From: a virus
Virus record (IMG/VR): IMGVR_UViG_3300037963_003190
Coordinates: 1-37,755 of that record
DNA length: 37,755 bases
Reading direction: 5' to 3' (one strand)
The number at the start of each line of letters is the position of its first letter. The stretch's first letter is position 1. This document shows positions 31,186 to 37,657 of this stretch, one piece after another. Under the pieces are notes generated by a model, which saw nothing but the letters and a program-made list of their open reading frames with translations, had not been told where the DNA came from and did not search any database. Position numbers and translations under genes: made by a program.

Positions 31186-31450
31186 TATTATTGAGTAGTT
31201 TTTTTATTTGTTCTAAATCATTAAGTAATACTTTATCATCAGCTTTTAATAAGCTAGTAATCTTCCTTTTATAAGCCCTTACTTTGCTTAAATTACAACC
31301 TAAATACTTAGAAATGTTTGTTTGATTTATCTTTAAATAGTCATGTGCTAAGTAACAAAAAATATACTTAGAATAAGAATTTTGATCTAAAGAAGAGTTA
31401 AAATATACAAAGATTACCAGCTTCAAAAAGTCTAAATCTTGACATTGCAT
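31172..31450 (-). CDS. Small HTH-like protein (92 aa)
   Basis: 92 aa. DLDFLKLVIFVYFNSSLDQN at the N-terminus and a probable helix-turn-helix INQTNISKYLGCNLSKVRAYK in the middle, then a charged helix. It overlaps the DnaA-domain gene by 19 bases and the initiation-protein gene by 14 bases, so the three are translated as a block. A DNA-binding partner in replication initiation is plausible but not shown. Confidence 0.6.
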   Translation of the reverse strand: MQCQDLDFLKLVIFVYFNSSLDQNSYSKYIFCYLAHDYLKINQTNISKYLGCNLSKVRAYKRKITSLLKADDKVLLNDLEQIKKLLNNNGKR

Positions 31451-31893
31451 AGCTTTTGTATCAGTTTGTTATTTTCCTTTGTTTTGGCTTCTACATATTC
31501 ATTGAAAATACTAGTTACTTGTTCAATATCTTCTTTAATATTATCAATATTAAATTCCAATAAATCAACTACTAATTTATAACCATTTAAAACAGTAGCA
31601 TGGTCTCTGTTAACCCTTTTACCAATAAATTTTAAGCTGTTTTTAGTCAGATTTCTACAAAGGTAATAATACGCACCTCTAGCATTTACATAATGTCTTT
31701 GTCTGCTTTTTCCTGTTAGTTCTTTTTCTGTTATCTGGTAATGCAAAAGAACTGCATCAATTATTAATTCTATTTTTTGTTTGTCATATAATGTTACATT
31801 GTTTCTTTTGAAGTAGTTAGTAACATCATAAAAATTAAAGCCTTGCTTGTATAACATATAGGCTTTGTAAAGGTCATTTTCGCTGTAAATCAT
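31432..31893 (-). CDS. Stand-alone DnaA domain IV DNA-binding protein
   Basis: 153 aa. Residues ~40-110 match domain IV of DnaA: KQKIELIIDAVLLHYQITEK, GKSRQRHYVNARGAYYYLC and the signature GKRVNRDHATVLNGYK (91-106), corresponding to the DnaA helix-turn-helix with its RDH(T/A)TV box-recognition loop. The AAA+ ATPase domain of DnaA is absent. The C-terminal ~45 residues are charged and helical. It probably binds DnaA-box-like sites in phage or host DNA, either to start phage replication or to interfere with host initiation. It heads the initiation block. Confidence 0.85.
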   Translation of the reverse strand: MIYSENDLYKAYMLYKQGFNFYDVTNYFKRNNVTLYDKQKIELIIDAVLLHYQITEKELTGKSRQRHYVNARGAYYYLCRNLTKNSLKFIGKRVNRDHATVLNGYKLVVDLLEFNIDNIKEDIEQVTSIFNEYVEAKTKENNKLIQKLCNVKI

Positions 31894-31902
31894 ATTATCT
31901 AG

Positions 31903-32103
31903 TTAAAAGTTTTTTAGTTGTTCAATTCTATCAAGTTCATCAGAAATATCTTGATATAAATTTGTCAGCTTATTTTTAGTTTGAAAAACCAGAAGCTTAA
32001 TATCCTGTTGTTTGTAATCAGTTTTGTTTAACTGATTTTCAAAATTACTTAAAGCATTTGCAAATACTAGAAATGCATTCTCAAAAGTATCTAACTCTTT
32101 CAT
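31903..32103 (-). CDS. Small helical protein (66 aa)
   Basis: 66 aa. FENAFLVFANALSNFENQLN, then IKLLVFQTKNKLTNLYQDIS; helical, heptad-like. It overlaps the upstream gene by four bases (ATGA-type) and ends nine bases before the DnaA-domain gene. Not recognised. Confidence 0.55.
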   Translation of the reverse strand: MKELDTFENAFLVFANALSNFENQLNKTDYKQQDIKLLVFQTKNKLTNLYQDISDELDRIEQLKNF

Positions 32104-32285
32104 GTTAATAAATTTTTTAATGTTTTCAAAAATTCCTGTCTATTTTCTTCAGAATAATATTCATGCATGATAAATGCTACGCTTTCAGCTAAATGTTTAT
32201 ATGATAAATTTTCATCTACCTCATCAATAGCATTAACCAGTGCTTTAGTTAATAACATACTCTTTTTAATCTCTGTAAAATCCAT
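32100..32285 (-). CDS. Small helical protein (61 aa)
   Basis: 61 aa: MDFTEIKKSMLLTKALVNAI, then EVDENLSYKHLAESVAFIMH. Acidic and helical. First gene of the unit that begins after the terminator at 32347-32377, with a TATATCTT promoter-like element near 32310 and a GGGCAAACAAATAAACAATTTAACA-type leader in two parts. Function unknown. Confidence 0.55.
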   Translation of the reverse strand: MDFTEIKKSMLLTKALVNAIDEVDENLSYKHLAESVAFIMHEYYSEENRQEFLKTLKNLLT

Positions 32286-32346
32286 TGTTAAATTGTTTAT
32301 TTGTTTGCCCTAAGATATAATAAAATTCTAATATAAAAAATAAACA

Positions 32347-32377
32347 CAAAAAAAAAGGTAAAAAATTAATTTTACCT
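32347..32377 (-). terminator. Rho-independent-like terminator after rusA
   Basis: Minus strand: AGGTAAAA, loop TTAATT, TTTTACCT, then nine or ten Ts. The stem has eight pairs but only three G/C pairs. It lies 27 bases past the rusA stop (32404). As the phage is AT-rich this is a reasonable terminator. Confidence 0.65.
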
Positions 32378-32403
32378 CATTTATAATAAATTATCTCCTT
32401 ATG

Positions 32404-32766
32404 TTATTTTGGTAATATAGTGAACTTTACTCTAGGGTTCTCTTTATCTAAGTGTTTTTTTGCAACTATTTCAATACACTTGTTATCATTCTTAATCGCT
32501 CCAGCCTTTTGTAAACAGTCCAATACCACTTTTAAGGCATTATCTAAATCAGGTCTGCGGCTATCATAATAAACATCAATAATAAACTTAAATTCTGTAT
32601 CTATTAGATCATACTTGTATTGTAGCATCTGAAGCATAAAAGAGTTTTCATAGCTTTTAAGGTGTTTCTGCTTACCGAGTGAACATTTAGAACCTAACTT
32701 AATTACTTTGTAGCAGTTACTTTTAGATGGGCAGTTACCCGTTATCGTGAACTCTTGTATCTTCAT
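32404..32766 (-). CDS. rusA: RusA-family Holliday junction resolvase
   Basis: 120 aa, the usual RusA length. The metal-binding acidic residues appear in RRPDLDNALKVVLDCLQKAG: Asp73, Asp75 and then Asp94 (AIKNDNKCIEI), the same spacing as Asp70, Asp72 and Asp91 in E. coli RusA. The N-terminal strand MKIQEFTITGNCPSKSN matches the family start. It would resolve branched intermediates before packaging. It starts 31 bases inside the end of the upstream gene, suggesting coupling, and is followed by a terminator. Confidence 0.9.
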   Translation of the reverse strand: MKIQEFTITGNCPSKSNCYKVIKLGSKCSLGKQKHLKSYENSFMLQMLQYKYDLIDTEFKFIIDVYYDSRRPDLDNALKVVLDCLQKAGAIKNDNKCIEIVAKKHLDKENPRVKFTILPK

Positions 32767-33172
32767 ACTCCTTACGCAATATACTAATATCTTGTGTAAT
32801 ACTAGTTATCGCATCTCTCATAGTATCGAAGTAACTTTTAACCCTCCTGTAAAGGGCTTCATTCTCACCCTCTGCTAATCTTAACTGGTAGTTTTTTAAC
32901 TCTGCTTTTAACTCAGCTTTTCCGGCACTATCACCATCCTCAATATACTTTAACTTTTTATTTGCTAACTCATTTTTTCTGATTGCATAGCTAATATTGT
33001 ACTGATCCAATGCATAACCTACAACAGCACTAAATCTAAAAGCATAGCCTACAAGTTTACGCTTTGCAACTATTAACCTTTTAATGTCCTTAAAATCTTT
33101 ATCTAAAGAAGAATAGCCCTTAATAATAAGAGCTATTTCTTCAATTAATTTATCTATCTCTTTACTATCCAT
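32735..33172 (-). CDS. Coiled-coil protein in recombination cluster (145 aa)
   Basis: 145 aa, helical and charged: KEIDKLIEEIALIIKGYSSL, LKAELKNYQLRLAEGENEAL, RRVKSYFDTMRDAITSITQD. No known domain seen. It lies between the SSB-tip protein and RusA with 3- and 31-base spacing/overlap, so it probably works in recombination or replication, but that is inference from position. Confidence 0.55.
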   Translation of the reverse strand: MDSKEIDKLIEEIALIIKGYSSLDKDFKDIKRLIVAKRKLVGYAFRFSAVVGYALDQYNISYAIRKNELANKKLKYIEDGDSAGKAELKAELKNYQLRLAEGENEALYRRVKSYFDTMRDAITSITQDISILRKEYEDTRVHDNG

Positions 33173-33174
33173 AA

Positions 33175-33438
33175 TTAAAACGGTAAATCATCAGCAGCAT
33201 CTTTTGCTATTGGTGTGTTATTAGTTTGACCTTCTGGTTTCCAATTATTAACAGCGGCATAAGCTTTTCCAGATTTGCCTTCTTTTAAATCTAAATTTAT
33301 CCATTCATCAGATTTGCTATTAAGCCATTGTATCAATTCAGCTCTTTTAATTGATAAGCTGCCCTTTATAAAATCAGGAGCTTTTTCTCTAGGTAGTTTA
33401 AATATCAGCCCTTGTGGGAACTCTAAATTGTTTTCCAT
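33175..33438 (-). CDS. Small ssDNA-binding-like protein with SSB-type tip
   Basis: 87 aa. A compact N-terminal domain (GLIFKLPREKAPDFIKGSLS, then SDEWINLDLKEGKSGKAYAA with WKPEG), a short polar linker and the C-terminal end KDAADDLPF, the acidic tip of SSB proteins. It is half the size of a normal SSB and the fold cannot be confirmed from sequence. Its neighbours (annealing-like protein, RusA) support a role as the phage single-strand binding protein or a docking factor. Confidence 0.6.
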   Translation of the reverse strand: MENNLEFPQGLIFKLPREKAPDFIKGSLSIKRAELIQWLNSKSDEWINLDLKEGKSGKAYAAVNNWKPEGQTNNTPIAKDAADDLPF

Positions 33439-33445
33439 TTTTGAT

Positions 33446-33676
33446 TTACTTTTTATCGTTTATTTTTCTATTAAATTCCTCTTCTAATGTTGGAATGCTA
33501 TTAGCCTTTAAATAAGTTATAATTGCATCAGCCTCTTCATACTTTAATTCAGTGTCAAAAATCATCCTTTCTACTTCATCTTTTTCCTGTTGAGGTATGT
33601 ATGACAATGGTATTAAACTTTCTATTATTGATATTTGCCAGTCGGTAGCATTCTCAGTAGTATTATCAAAACCCAT
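33446..33676 (-). CDS. Unknown protein (76 aa)
   Basis: 76 aa. TDWQISIIESLIPLSYIPQQ, then EVERMIFDTELKYEEADAII. The 'YEEADAIITYLKANSIPTLEEEF' half resembles small phage proteins encoded with recombination genes; role unknown. Starts one base from the stop of the annealing-like gene. Confidence 0.55.
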   Translation of the reverse strand: MGFDNTTENATDWQISIIESLIPLSYIPQQEKDEVERMIFDTELKYEEADAIITYLKANSIPTLEEEFNRKINDKK

Positions 33677-34111
33677 TTATTTCTGATTTTTAATAGCATT
33701 AGCAACCTCATCAGCACTAGCCACTGAACTATCAACCCCTATTGCAAAATTGGCTAAAGCTCTACCCCAAGCACTAGTTTCGCAGTTCTCAATATAACTG
33801 GTTTTATTTATGTATGAACTATCAGCTTTTTCCATTGCATACCCAGTAGCTACTGCTTCATCCTTTTCATTAAATATCGAAGCCTTAAAACATATTTCTC
33901 CTTTAGTCCATGCTGTTTTATTGATCTTGTTACCTTCTGCATCAAACTCATGCCATTCTAAAAAAGTAGCTTGATTATGATATACTATCTCACTTATTAG
34001 CTTATAGCCTGTAAAATGCTCTCTAAAATACTTTACACGCTCATTAACTGTTACATAAGCCTTACCTTTAATATCAACTGTTTTGAGGGCTTTTTCTAAT
34101 CCTGTTTCCAT
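33677..34111 (-). CDS. Single-strand annealing-like recombination protein
   Basis: 144 aa. KGKAYVTVNERVKYFREHF, then ICFKASIFNEKDEAVATGYA and SYIENCETSAWGRALANFAI. The last pattern (ETSAxGRALAxxGIG) is typical of Erf/Sak-type and Rad52-like phage annealing or ssDNA-binding proteins. It would load on exposed single strands and promote annealing, working with the SSB-tip protein and RusA. I see no ATP-binding motif. The start overlaps the previous gene by 16 bases. Confidence 0.65.
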   Translation of the reverse strand: METGLEKALKTVDIKGKAYVTVNERVKYFREHFTGYKLISEIVYHNQATFLEWHEFDAEGNKINKTAWTKGEICFKASIFNEKDEAVATGYAMEKADSSYINKTSYIENCETSAWGRALANFAIGVDSSVASADEVANAIKNQK

Positions 34112-34335
34112 GTTTTTTCGTTTATAGTTATTATTAATTCTGCATCCTTGTTAAAGCTTTTAATACTCTTAGATAATTTGTCAGCAGTAGCATCTAAGCT
34201 TTTCTTTTCCTGATGTACTACTACATTATCATGTTTATTACTAAGCTTCTTAACCTGCCTAATATCTTCAGCCAGTTCTTTGTTTGTTTTTTGGGAAGCC
34301 CTATGTAAGAACTCCCCTAAATTTACTTTCTCCAT
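34096..34335 (-). CDS. Unknown Lys-rich protein (79 aa)
   Basis: 79 aa. NLGEFLHRASQKTNKELAED, then VHQEKKSLDATADKLSKSIK. Helical and basic. Overlaps the annealing-like gene by 16 bases, indicating coupled translation. Not recognised. Confidence 0.55.
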   Translation of the reverse strand: MEKVNLGEFLHRASQKTNKELAEDIRQVKKLSNKHDNVVVHQEKKSLDATADKLSKSIKSFNKDAELIITINEKTWKQD

Positions 34336-34346
34336 CTTTCTGCTAT

Positions 34347-34688
34347 TTAATCATTATATAATTCATTCTCATCAATGTAATCTCTGATCTCATCCTCTAA
34401 TAACATATCTATCATTTGTTTGTATTCCGGGCTTACTTCGCAGCTTTCATCGTTTTCAGTTCTAATACCATCAAAACCAGAAGCATTGTAGGTGCAGTCA
34501 TAAGTAATACATTCAGGAGTATAATAATCTCCTTTATCATGTGATACGTTTTGAATTTCAAAATCAAAATCAAAATCTATAATAGTATGACAATCGCCAT
34601 TAATAAGACATTCTAATTCGCCTGTAAGCGTATCAAAATCTAAATCTATTCTATAACTTTCTCTGTTTTTTGTTGCTAAGTTTTCCAT
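34347..34688 (-). CDS. Acidic unknown protein (113 aa)
   Basis: 113 aa, strongly acidic: IDFDFDFEIQNVSHDKGDYY, YDCTYNASGFDGIRTENDES, and a tail LLEDEIRDYIDENELYND. Five cysteines are spread over it. First gene behind the promoter at 34721-34749, with an AAACAAACAATAACA leader. Acidic small early proteins can be DNA mimics, but nothing more specific supports that. Confidence 0.6.
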   Translation of the reverse strand: MENLATKNRESYRIDLDFDTLTGELECLINGDCHTIIDFDFDFEIQNVSHDKGDYYTPECITYDCTYNASGFDGIRTENDESCEVSPEYKQMIDMLLEDEIRDYIDENELYND

Positions 34689-34720
34689 TGTTATTGTTTG
34701 TTTTAATTATTAACTATATA

Positions 34721-34749
34721 CAAATATAATAAATAATTAATATAAACAA
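34721..34749 (-). promoter_or_regulatory. Promoter (TTG-N18-TATATTTG)
   Basis: Minus strand: TTG at 34749-34747, an 18-base AT-rich spacer, TATATTTG at 34728-34721. It drives the recombination block starting at 34688. The untranslated leader is about 25 bases and contains AAACAAACAATAAC. Confidence 0.7.
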
Positions 34750-34758
34750 CACAAAAAA

Positions 34759-35193
34759 CTATATAAAATCTAATAAAATTTTAATATCATGAGGGGCTGG
34801 AGCTTTACCTCCAAAATAAGGGAATAGAAACTTCCCAAACCAGTAAGTACGATGAGCTTTAATTCTTAGCTTGTTATACTGCCCAATCCGAACAGTATCA
34901 AAATGTTTTTTAATCCTTACTCCTTCAATGTATTTGTAAGTGTAAAGCTTTATCCTGTCTTTTTTTGCTGAGTACCTCCAGCCAATTCTTACGCTGTTTT
35001 TATGATGCCACAAAGCACCAAAGCCCACAAGCTTATTAATCTGCTCAGATAGTTGAGGGTCATCTGTAACATAGCGACATGAATCTGTAAACTTGAAAAG
35101 AATAGTTATCTCTCTGCATCTGAAGAAAGGTCTAAATCTAAACCCTGAATAGTGTTTATTTTTTTTTATTGAATAAGTTTTTAAGCCAAACAT
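34759..35193 (-). CDS. Basic unknown protein (144 aa)
   Basis: 144 aa, rich in Arg, Lys and aromatics: HYSGFRFRPFFRCREITILF, WRYSAKKDRIKLYTYKYIEG, YWFGKFLFPYFGG. The composition suggests a beta-rich nucleic-acid or membrane-surface binding protein, but no family is recognised. Its start overlaps the membrane-protein gene by 38 bases. Confidence 0.5.
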   Translation of the reverse strand: MFGLKTYSIKKNKHYSGFRFRPFFRCREITILFKFTDSCRYVTDDPQLSEQINKLVGFGALWHHKNSVRIGWRYSAKKDRIKLYTYKYIEGVRIKKHFDTVRIGQYNKLRIKAHRTYWFGKFLFPYFGGKAPAPHDIKILLDFI

Positions 35194-35350
35194 AAAGCGA
35201 AATTATAACATAAATAACACCAGCAAAAGCCGGGATAACAAAAAGCCATATAACTATCTCTTCATATATTTCTGAATCTATAAAATAAGAGCCTAAAATT
35301 AAGGACCAGAGTACTATTATACCTACTATAATTATTGACTTTTTGTTCAT
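35156..35350 (-). CDS. Two-pass membrane protein (64 aa)
   Basis: 64 aa with two hydrophobic helices: KKSIIIVGIIVLWSLILGSY and EIVIWLFVIPAFAGVIYVII, ending KNLFNKKK. A holin-like or superinfection-exclusion-like shape. It lies in the early region, away from the lysis genes, which favours the second role, but that is inference. Confidence 0.55.
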   Translation of the reverse strand: MNKKSIIIVGIIVLWSLILGSYFIDSEIYEEIVIWLFVIPAFAGVIYVIISLYVWLKNLFNKKK

Positions 35351-35441
35351 CTTTTTATTTTAAAATTAATAAAAAAAGGCTATTAAAACGGCTTATAACA
35401 TTTGATAACAACAATTTAAAAAGCGGTTATTAAGATGTTAG

Positions 35442-35663
35442 TTACAATTTTTGAATTTTACTTTTAATCATTCTACGAACTTCTGCATCAGAAGAACTAT
35501 TTCTAATCCTTTGAATAGTTTCGTGGTCAAAAACAGAATAACTAATATCAAATAATTTCAATAACTCTTCAGTGCATTGTTCTATTTCGGTATTAGTTAA
35601 AATTGTCTTAAATAATATTTCAACTATTTTTTCTTCCATCGTTACAAAATTTATTCTCAACAT
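35442..35663 (-). CDS. Unknown protein (73 or 65 aa)
   Basis: First ATG at 35663 overlaps the stop of the HTH gene (TAATG). A second ATG at 35639 (MEEKIVEILFKT) mirrors the MEEKI start of that HTH neighbour and may be the true start. Helical, ending VRRMIKSKIQKL. Not recognised. Confidence 0.5.
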   Translation of the reverse strand: MLRINFVTMEEKIVEILFKTILTNTEIEQCTEELLKLFDISYSVFDHETIQRIRNSSSDAEVRRMIKSKIQKL

Positions 35664-35941
35664 TATTTAAAACCACCTTTATTAAGATATTCAATAAGTT
35701 CTAGTTTAGAGAAATAAAGTCTTTTTGATACTTTTTTAAACGGTATTTCTTTTCTTGAAACTTTACTATAAATTGTTGGTACTGTCAAACGCAGAAATTC
35801 AGCAGCCTCTTGAATATTAAATAATTTGTCCTCGTGTTTTCCTTCTTTTTGGTTTTGATTGCTTAAACAACTATTTACACAATCAATAATTAATGTCATT
35901 AATTCATCTTTGGACATTGATATAAATATTTTTTCTTCCAT
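35663..35941 (-). CDS. Excisionase-like helix-turn-helix protein (HTH_17)
   Basis: 92 aa. The C-terminal half, LFNIQEAAEFLRLTVPTIYS then SRKEIPFKKVSKRLYFSKLE, is a MerR/excisionase-type winged helix (HTH_17). The N-terminal ~38 residues are a helical dimerisation-like extension with ELMTLIIDCVNSCLSN. There is no integrase in the window, so a true excisionase role is unlikely; an early gene regulator is more plausible. Confidence 0.8.
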   Translation of the reverse strand: MEEKIFISMSKDELMTLIIDCVNSCLSNQNQKEGKHEDKLFNIQEAAEFLRLTVPTIYSKVSRKEIPFKKVSKRLYFSKLELIEYLNKGGFK

Positions 35942-35960
35942 AATTATTTATTAGTTTAAA

Positions 35961-36173
35961 TTATTCAAAAAGGTACTCATAATATTCTTTTAGCTCTTGT
36001 GCTGTTTCTTTTTTACCTCTGTAAAGCTTTACCTGACCATCATAGAAATCATTTAAATCTTCAATGATGTTTGTTTCTTTTGCTTTTAAAGCATCCTGAA
36101 GCACCATATTATAAACAGCAATACTGTTTTCTATCTTATTTTTAAACTTAATATGTTTTTGCTCGTTTGTCAT
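35961..36173 (-). CDS. Unknown helical protein (70 aa)
   Basis: 70 aa: HIKFKNKIENSIAVYNMVLQ, then DGQVKLYRGKKETAQELKEY. Charged and helical. It belongs to the early unit starting at 36461; 24 bases separate it from the upstream gene. Not recognised. Confidence 0.55.
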   Translation of the reverse strand: MTNEQKHIKFKNKIENSIAVYNMVLQDALKAKETNIIEDLNDFYDGQVKLYRGKKETAQELKEYYEYLFE

Positions 36174-36197
36174 CTTATCTGTTTTATAAAGAAGAGC

Positions 36198-36461
36198 TTA
36201 AATAAGCTCTTCTCCTTTGATTTGTAATTTAGTTACTGTTTTAAGGTTAATCATTCTAAATGCATTCTTTTGCATATCCCATACAGGAAGCAAACCCTTT
36301 TCTATTGGGTCATAACTCATTCCAGTACCTTTAATACCTTTCTTTACGTTTAAACGTGCTGTCATAGTTCTTACTGAACCATCTTTTTTGATAAACTCTA
36401 CGCTAAAAATAGTGTTGTTTGCTGTTTGAATTTCCTCTAATACTTTTCTGAACTTTTCCAT
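36198..36461 (-). CDS. Sm/SH3-like small protein (WYL_2/DUF2693-like)
   Basis: 87 aa from the ATG at 36461. An upstream in-frame ATG (36521) would lie before the promoter and give a hydrophobic N-terminus, so it is rejected. FSVEFIKKDGSVRTMTARLN, VKKGIKGTGMSYDPIEKGLL and VWDMQKNAFRMINLKTVTKL match the beta-barrel WYL_2 family common in Bacteroidota phages, thought to bind nucleic acid or nucleotides. First gene of the early operon, with an AACAACAAACAATTATACATC-type leader. Confidence 0.7.
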   Translation of the reverse strand: MEKFRKVLEEIQTANNTIFSVEFIKKDGSVRTMTARLNVKKGIKGTGMSYDPIEKGLLPVWDMQKNAFRMINLKTVTKLQIKGEELI

Positions 36462-36489
36462 GATGTATAATTGTTTGTTGTTTGTATTA

Positions 36490-36517
36490 CAAATATAATA
36501 AAAAATTAATATACAAA
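36490..36517 (-). promoter_or_regulatory. Promoter (TTTG-N16-TATATTTG) for early genes
   Basis: Minus strand: TTTG at 36517-36514, a 16-base AT spacer, TATATTTG at 36497-36490; the leader runs to the ATG at 36461. It is the best promoter in the window and lies directly after the lysis-unit terminator. A near-palindrome TTTGTAATACAAA (36493-36481) overlaps its -7/start region and is the same motif as at 21494-21506, so a shared regulator may bind. Confidence 0.75.
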
Positions 36518-36544
36518 GCAAAAAAGTAAATATTTTTTTAGATC

Positions 36545-36574
36545 AAAAAAAAAGAGGGGTAACAACTCCCCTCT
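36545..36574 (-). terminator. Rho-independent terminator after lysis genes
   Basis: Minus strand: AGAGGGG, loop AGTTGTTA, CCCCTCT, then TTTTTTTT. A seven-pair stem with a long T run, 41 bases after the stop of the 36615-36821 gene. It closes the lysis unit. Confidence 0.85.
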
Positions 36575-36614
36575 AAACAAACAAACAATTAACCCGGAAA
36601 AGGGCTAGAAAATC

Positions 36615-36821
36615 TTAGTTAATATCTTTAAACAGTTCTATAAATGTTTCCTCACTAATCGCACCTGCAAGTACTAAGATAGCCAATACAATAGTAATAG
36701 CCAATGCTACCCTCTTTTTATTAACTCTTACTTTTCCAATCTTTTCAATACCATCAACAGCATTTTTAACCGTTTCAGGCTGCAAAAAAAATCCTTTTGC
36801 AATATTTAACAACTTTTTCAT
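36615..36821 (-). CDS. Small membrane protein, holin candidate (68 aa)
   Basis: 68 aa. A helical basic N-terminal part (KKLLNIAKGFFLQPETVKNA), then RVNKKRVALAITIVLAILVL as one transmembrane helix and an acidic end. It follows the M15 peptidase gene with a four-base overlap and is the last gene before a strong terminator. Size, one helix and location next to the endolysin make a holin or pinholin possible, though no family motif confirms it. Confidence 0.5.
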   Translation of the reverse strand: MKKLLNIAKGFFLQPETVKNAVDGIEKIGKVRVNKKRVALAITIVLAILVLAGAISEETFIELFKDIN

Positions 36822-37303
36822 CTATTTGCTTTTTTATAAATTGTTTTACCTTTTACCTTTTCAGCTATTAATATCTCCCCTCTGTTATTTTCACTATATG
36901 ATATATGTAGCCATCTGGGAACTCCACTAACATCAGGATATTCAATTATTAACTGATCAAACTTAATAACACCATTAAAAGATAAACTAATAACTTTATC
37001 TAATAATATAGCATTTTTCTCTTCCCCTCTAATCCACAACTCAATATCAGCAGCTTCTCCTTTAACGTGCTGACTTCTAGAACTACCTCCAATGTATTTA
37101 TTAAGCTTTTCACATCTATACCCACTGGTAACCCTAACAGGCATTTCTAAACCATCCCTAATGGGTTGTAATACGTTTTTACAGAGTTTTGTAAGGTTAT
37201 CAATAATTTCTTTTGATGGAGAATATTGCTCTTCAATACCTAACCTAAAAGCGGTATTGCTTTTTAGCATTTCTGCTAACGTAAAACTATTACTAAGTTT
37301 CAT
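36818..37303 (-). CDS. Peptidase M15 endolysin
   Basis: 161 aa. D-Ala-D-Ala carboxypeptidase-like (M15_3) zinc peptidase. RVTSGYRCEKLNKYIGGSSR (57-76) precedes SQHVKGEAADIEL, giving the zinc ligands His79 and Asp86 in SxHxxGxAxD. RWLHISYS gives the third ligand, His133, and the likely catalytic acid lies in the nearby LIIEY. It cuts peptidoglycan peptides, for lysis or DNA entry. No signal peptide is seen, so release would need a holin; the membrane proteins on both sides of it are candidates. Confidence 0.9.
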   Translation of the reverse strand: MKLSNSFTLAEMLKSNTAFRLGIEEQYSPSKEIIDNLTKLCKNVLQPIRDGLEMPVRVTSGYRCEKLNKYIGGSSRSQHVKGEAADIELWIRGEEKNAILLDKVISLSFNGVIKFDQLIIEYPDVSGVPRWLHISYSENNRGEILIAEKVKGKTIYKKANR

Positions 37304-37572
37304 AAACTTTTGTTAAGCTGCTTCAAATATCCTTTTATTTCGCCTATATCAGCTGCAATACATTTAATATCATCCTCAACTTCACTTATCTTATTTTCAA
37401 GCTTGGTATAATTATCTTTTACCTCCTCTTTGATGGCTTGGACATCTTTCTCTAACTGCACAATTAATAGCGTATTTTTTTCGGTTTTGTTATTAAATCT
37501 AATGAAAGCAGACAAAAGCCCAATAAACAATGCTATAAATTGCAATAAATTCTCGACGGTTAATAAATCCAT
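37300..37572 (-). CDS. Membrane-anchored coiled-coil protein (lysis-associated)
   Basis: 90 aa. An N-terminal hydrophobic helix (LLQFIALFIGLLSAFI, about residues 10-25) is followed by a long coiled coil (LLIVQLEKDVQAIKEEVKDN, KLENKISEVEDDIKCIAADI). This shape resembles XhlA-like haemolysin accessory proteins (there with the order reversed) and some i-spanin-like proteins. It overlaps the endolysin gene by four bases. Lysis accessory or holin partner is likely; the precise class is open. Confidence 0.55.
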   Translation of the reverse strand: MDLLTVENLLQFIALFIGLLSAFIRFNNKTEKNTLLIVQLEKDVQAIKEEVKDNYTKLENKISEVEDDIKCIAADIGEIKGYLKQLNKSL

Positions 37573-37657
37573 GCCTTAAATAAAAATATTTCTGGTTAAA
37601 AATCTTAATTTTAGGCGGTTATGATACAAATTAATCATTTTATAAATATATCAATTT

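Noticed and set aside
35351-35441. Terminator at the repeated GGCT...GGCT after the 35442 gene
   Set aside because: The two GGCT elements are direct, not inverted; no stem forms.
35663-35941. Excisionase as evidence for a temperate phage
   Set aside because: HTH_17 proteins are common early regulators. No integrase, attachment site or repressor is visible, so lysogeny is not supported.
36462-36521. Longer N-terminus (MLCILIFYYIC...) for the WYL_2-like gene
   Set aside because: It would be translated from bases that form the promoter; the ATG at 36461 has the usual leader.
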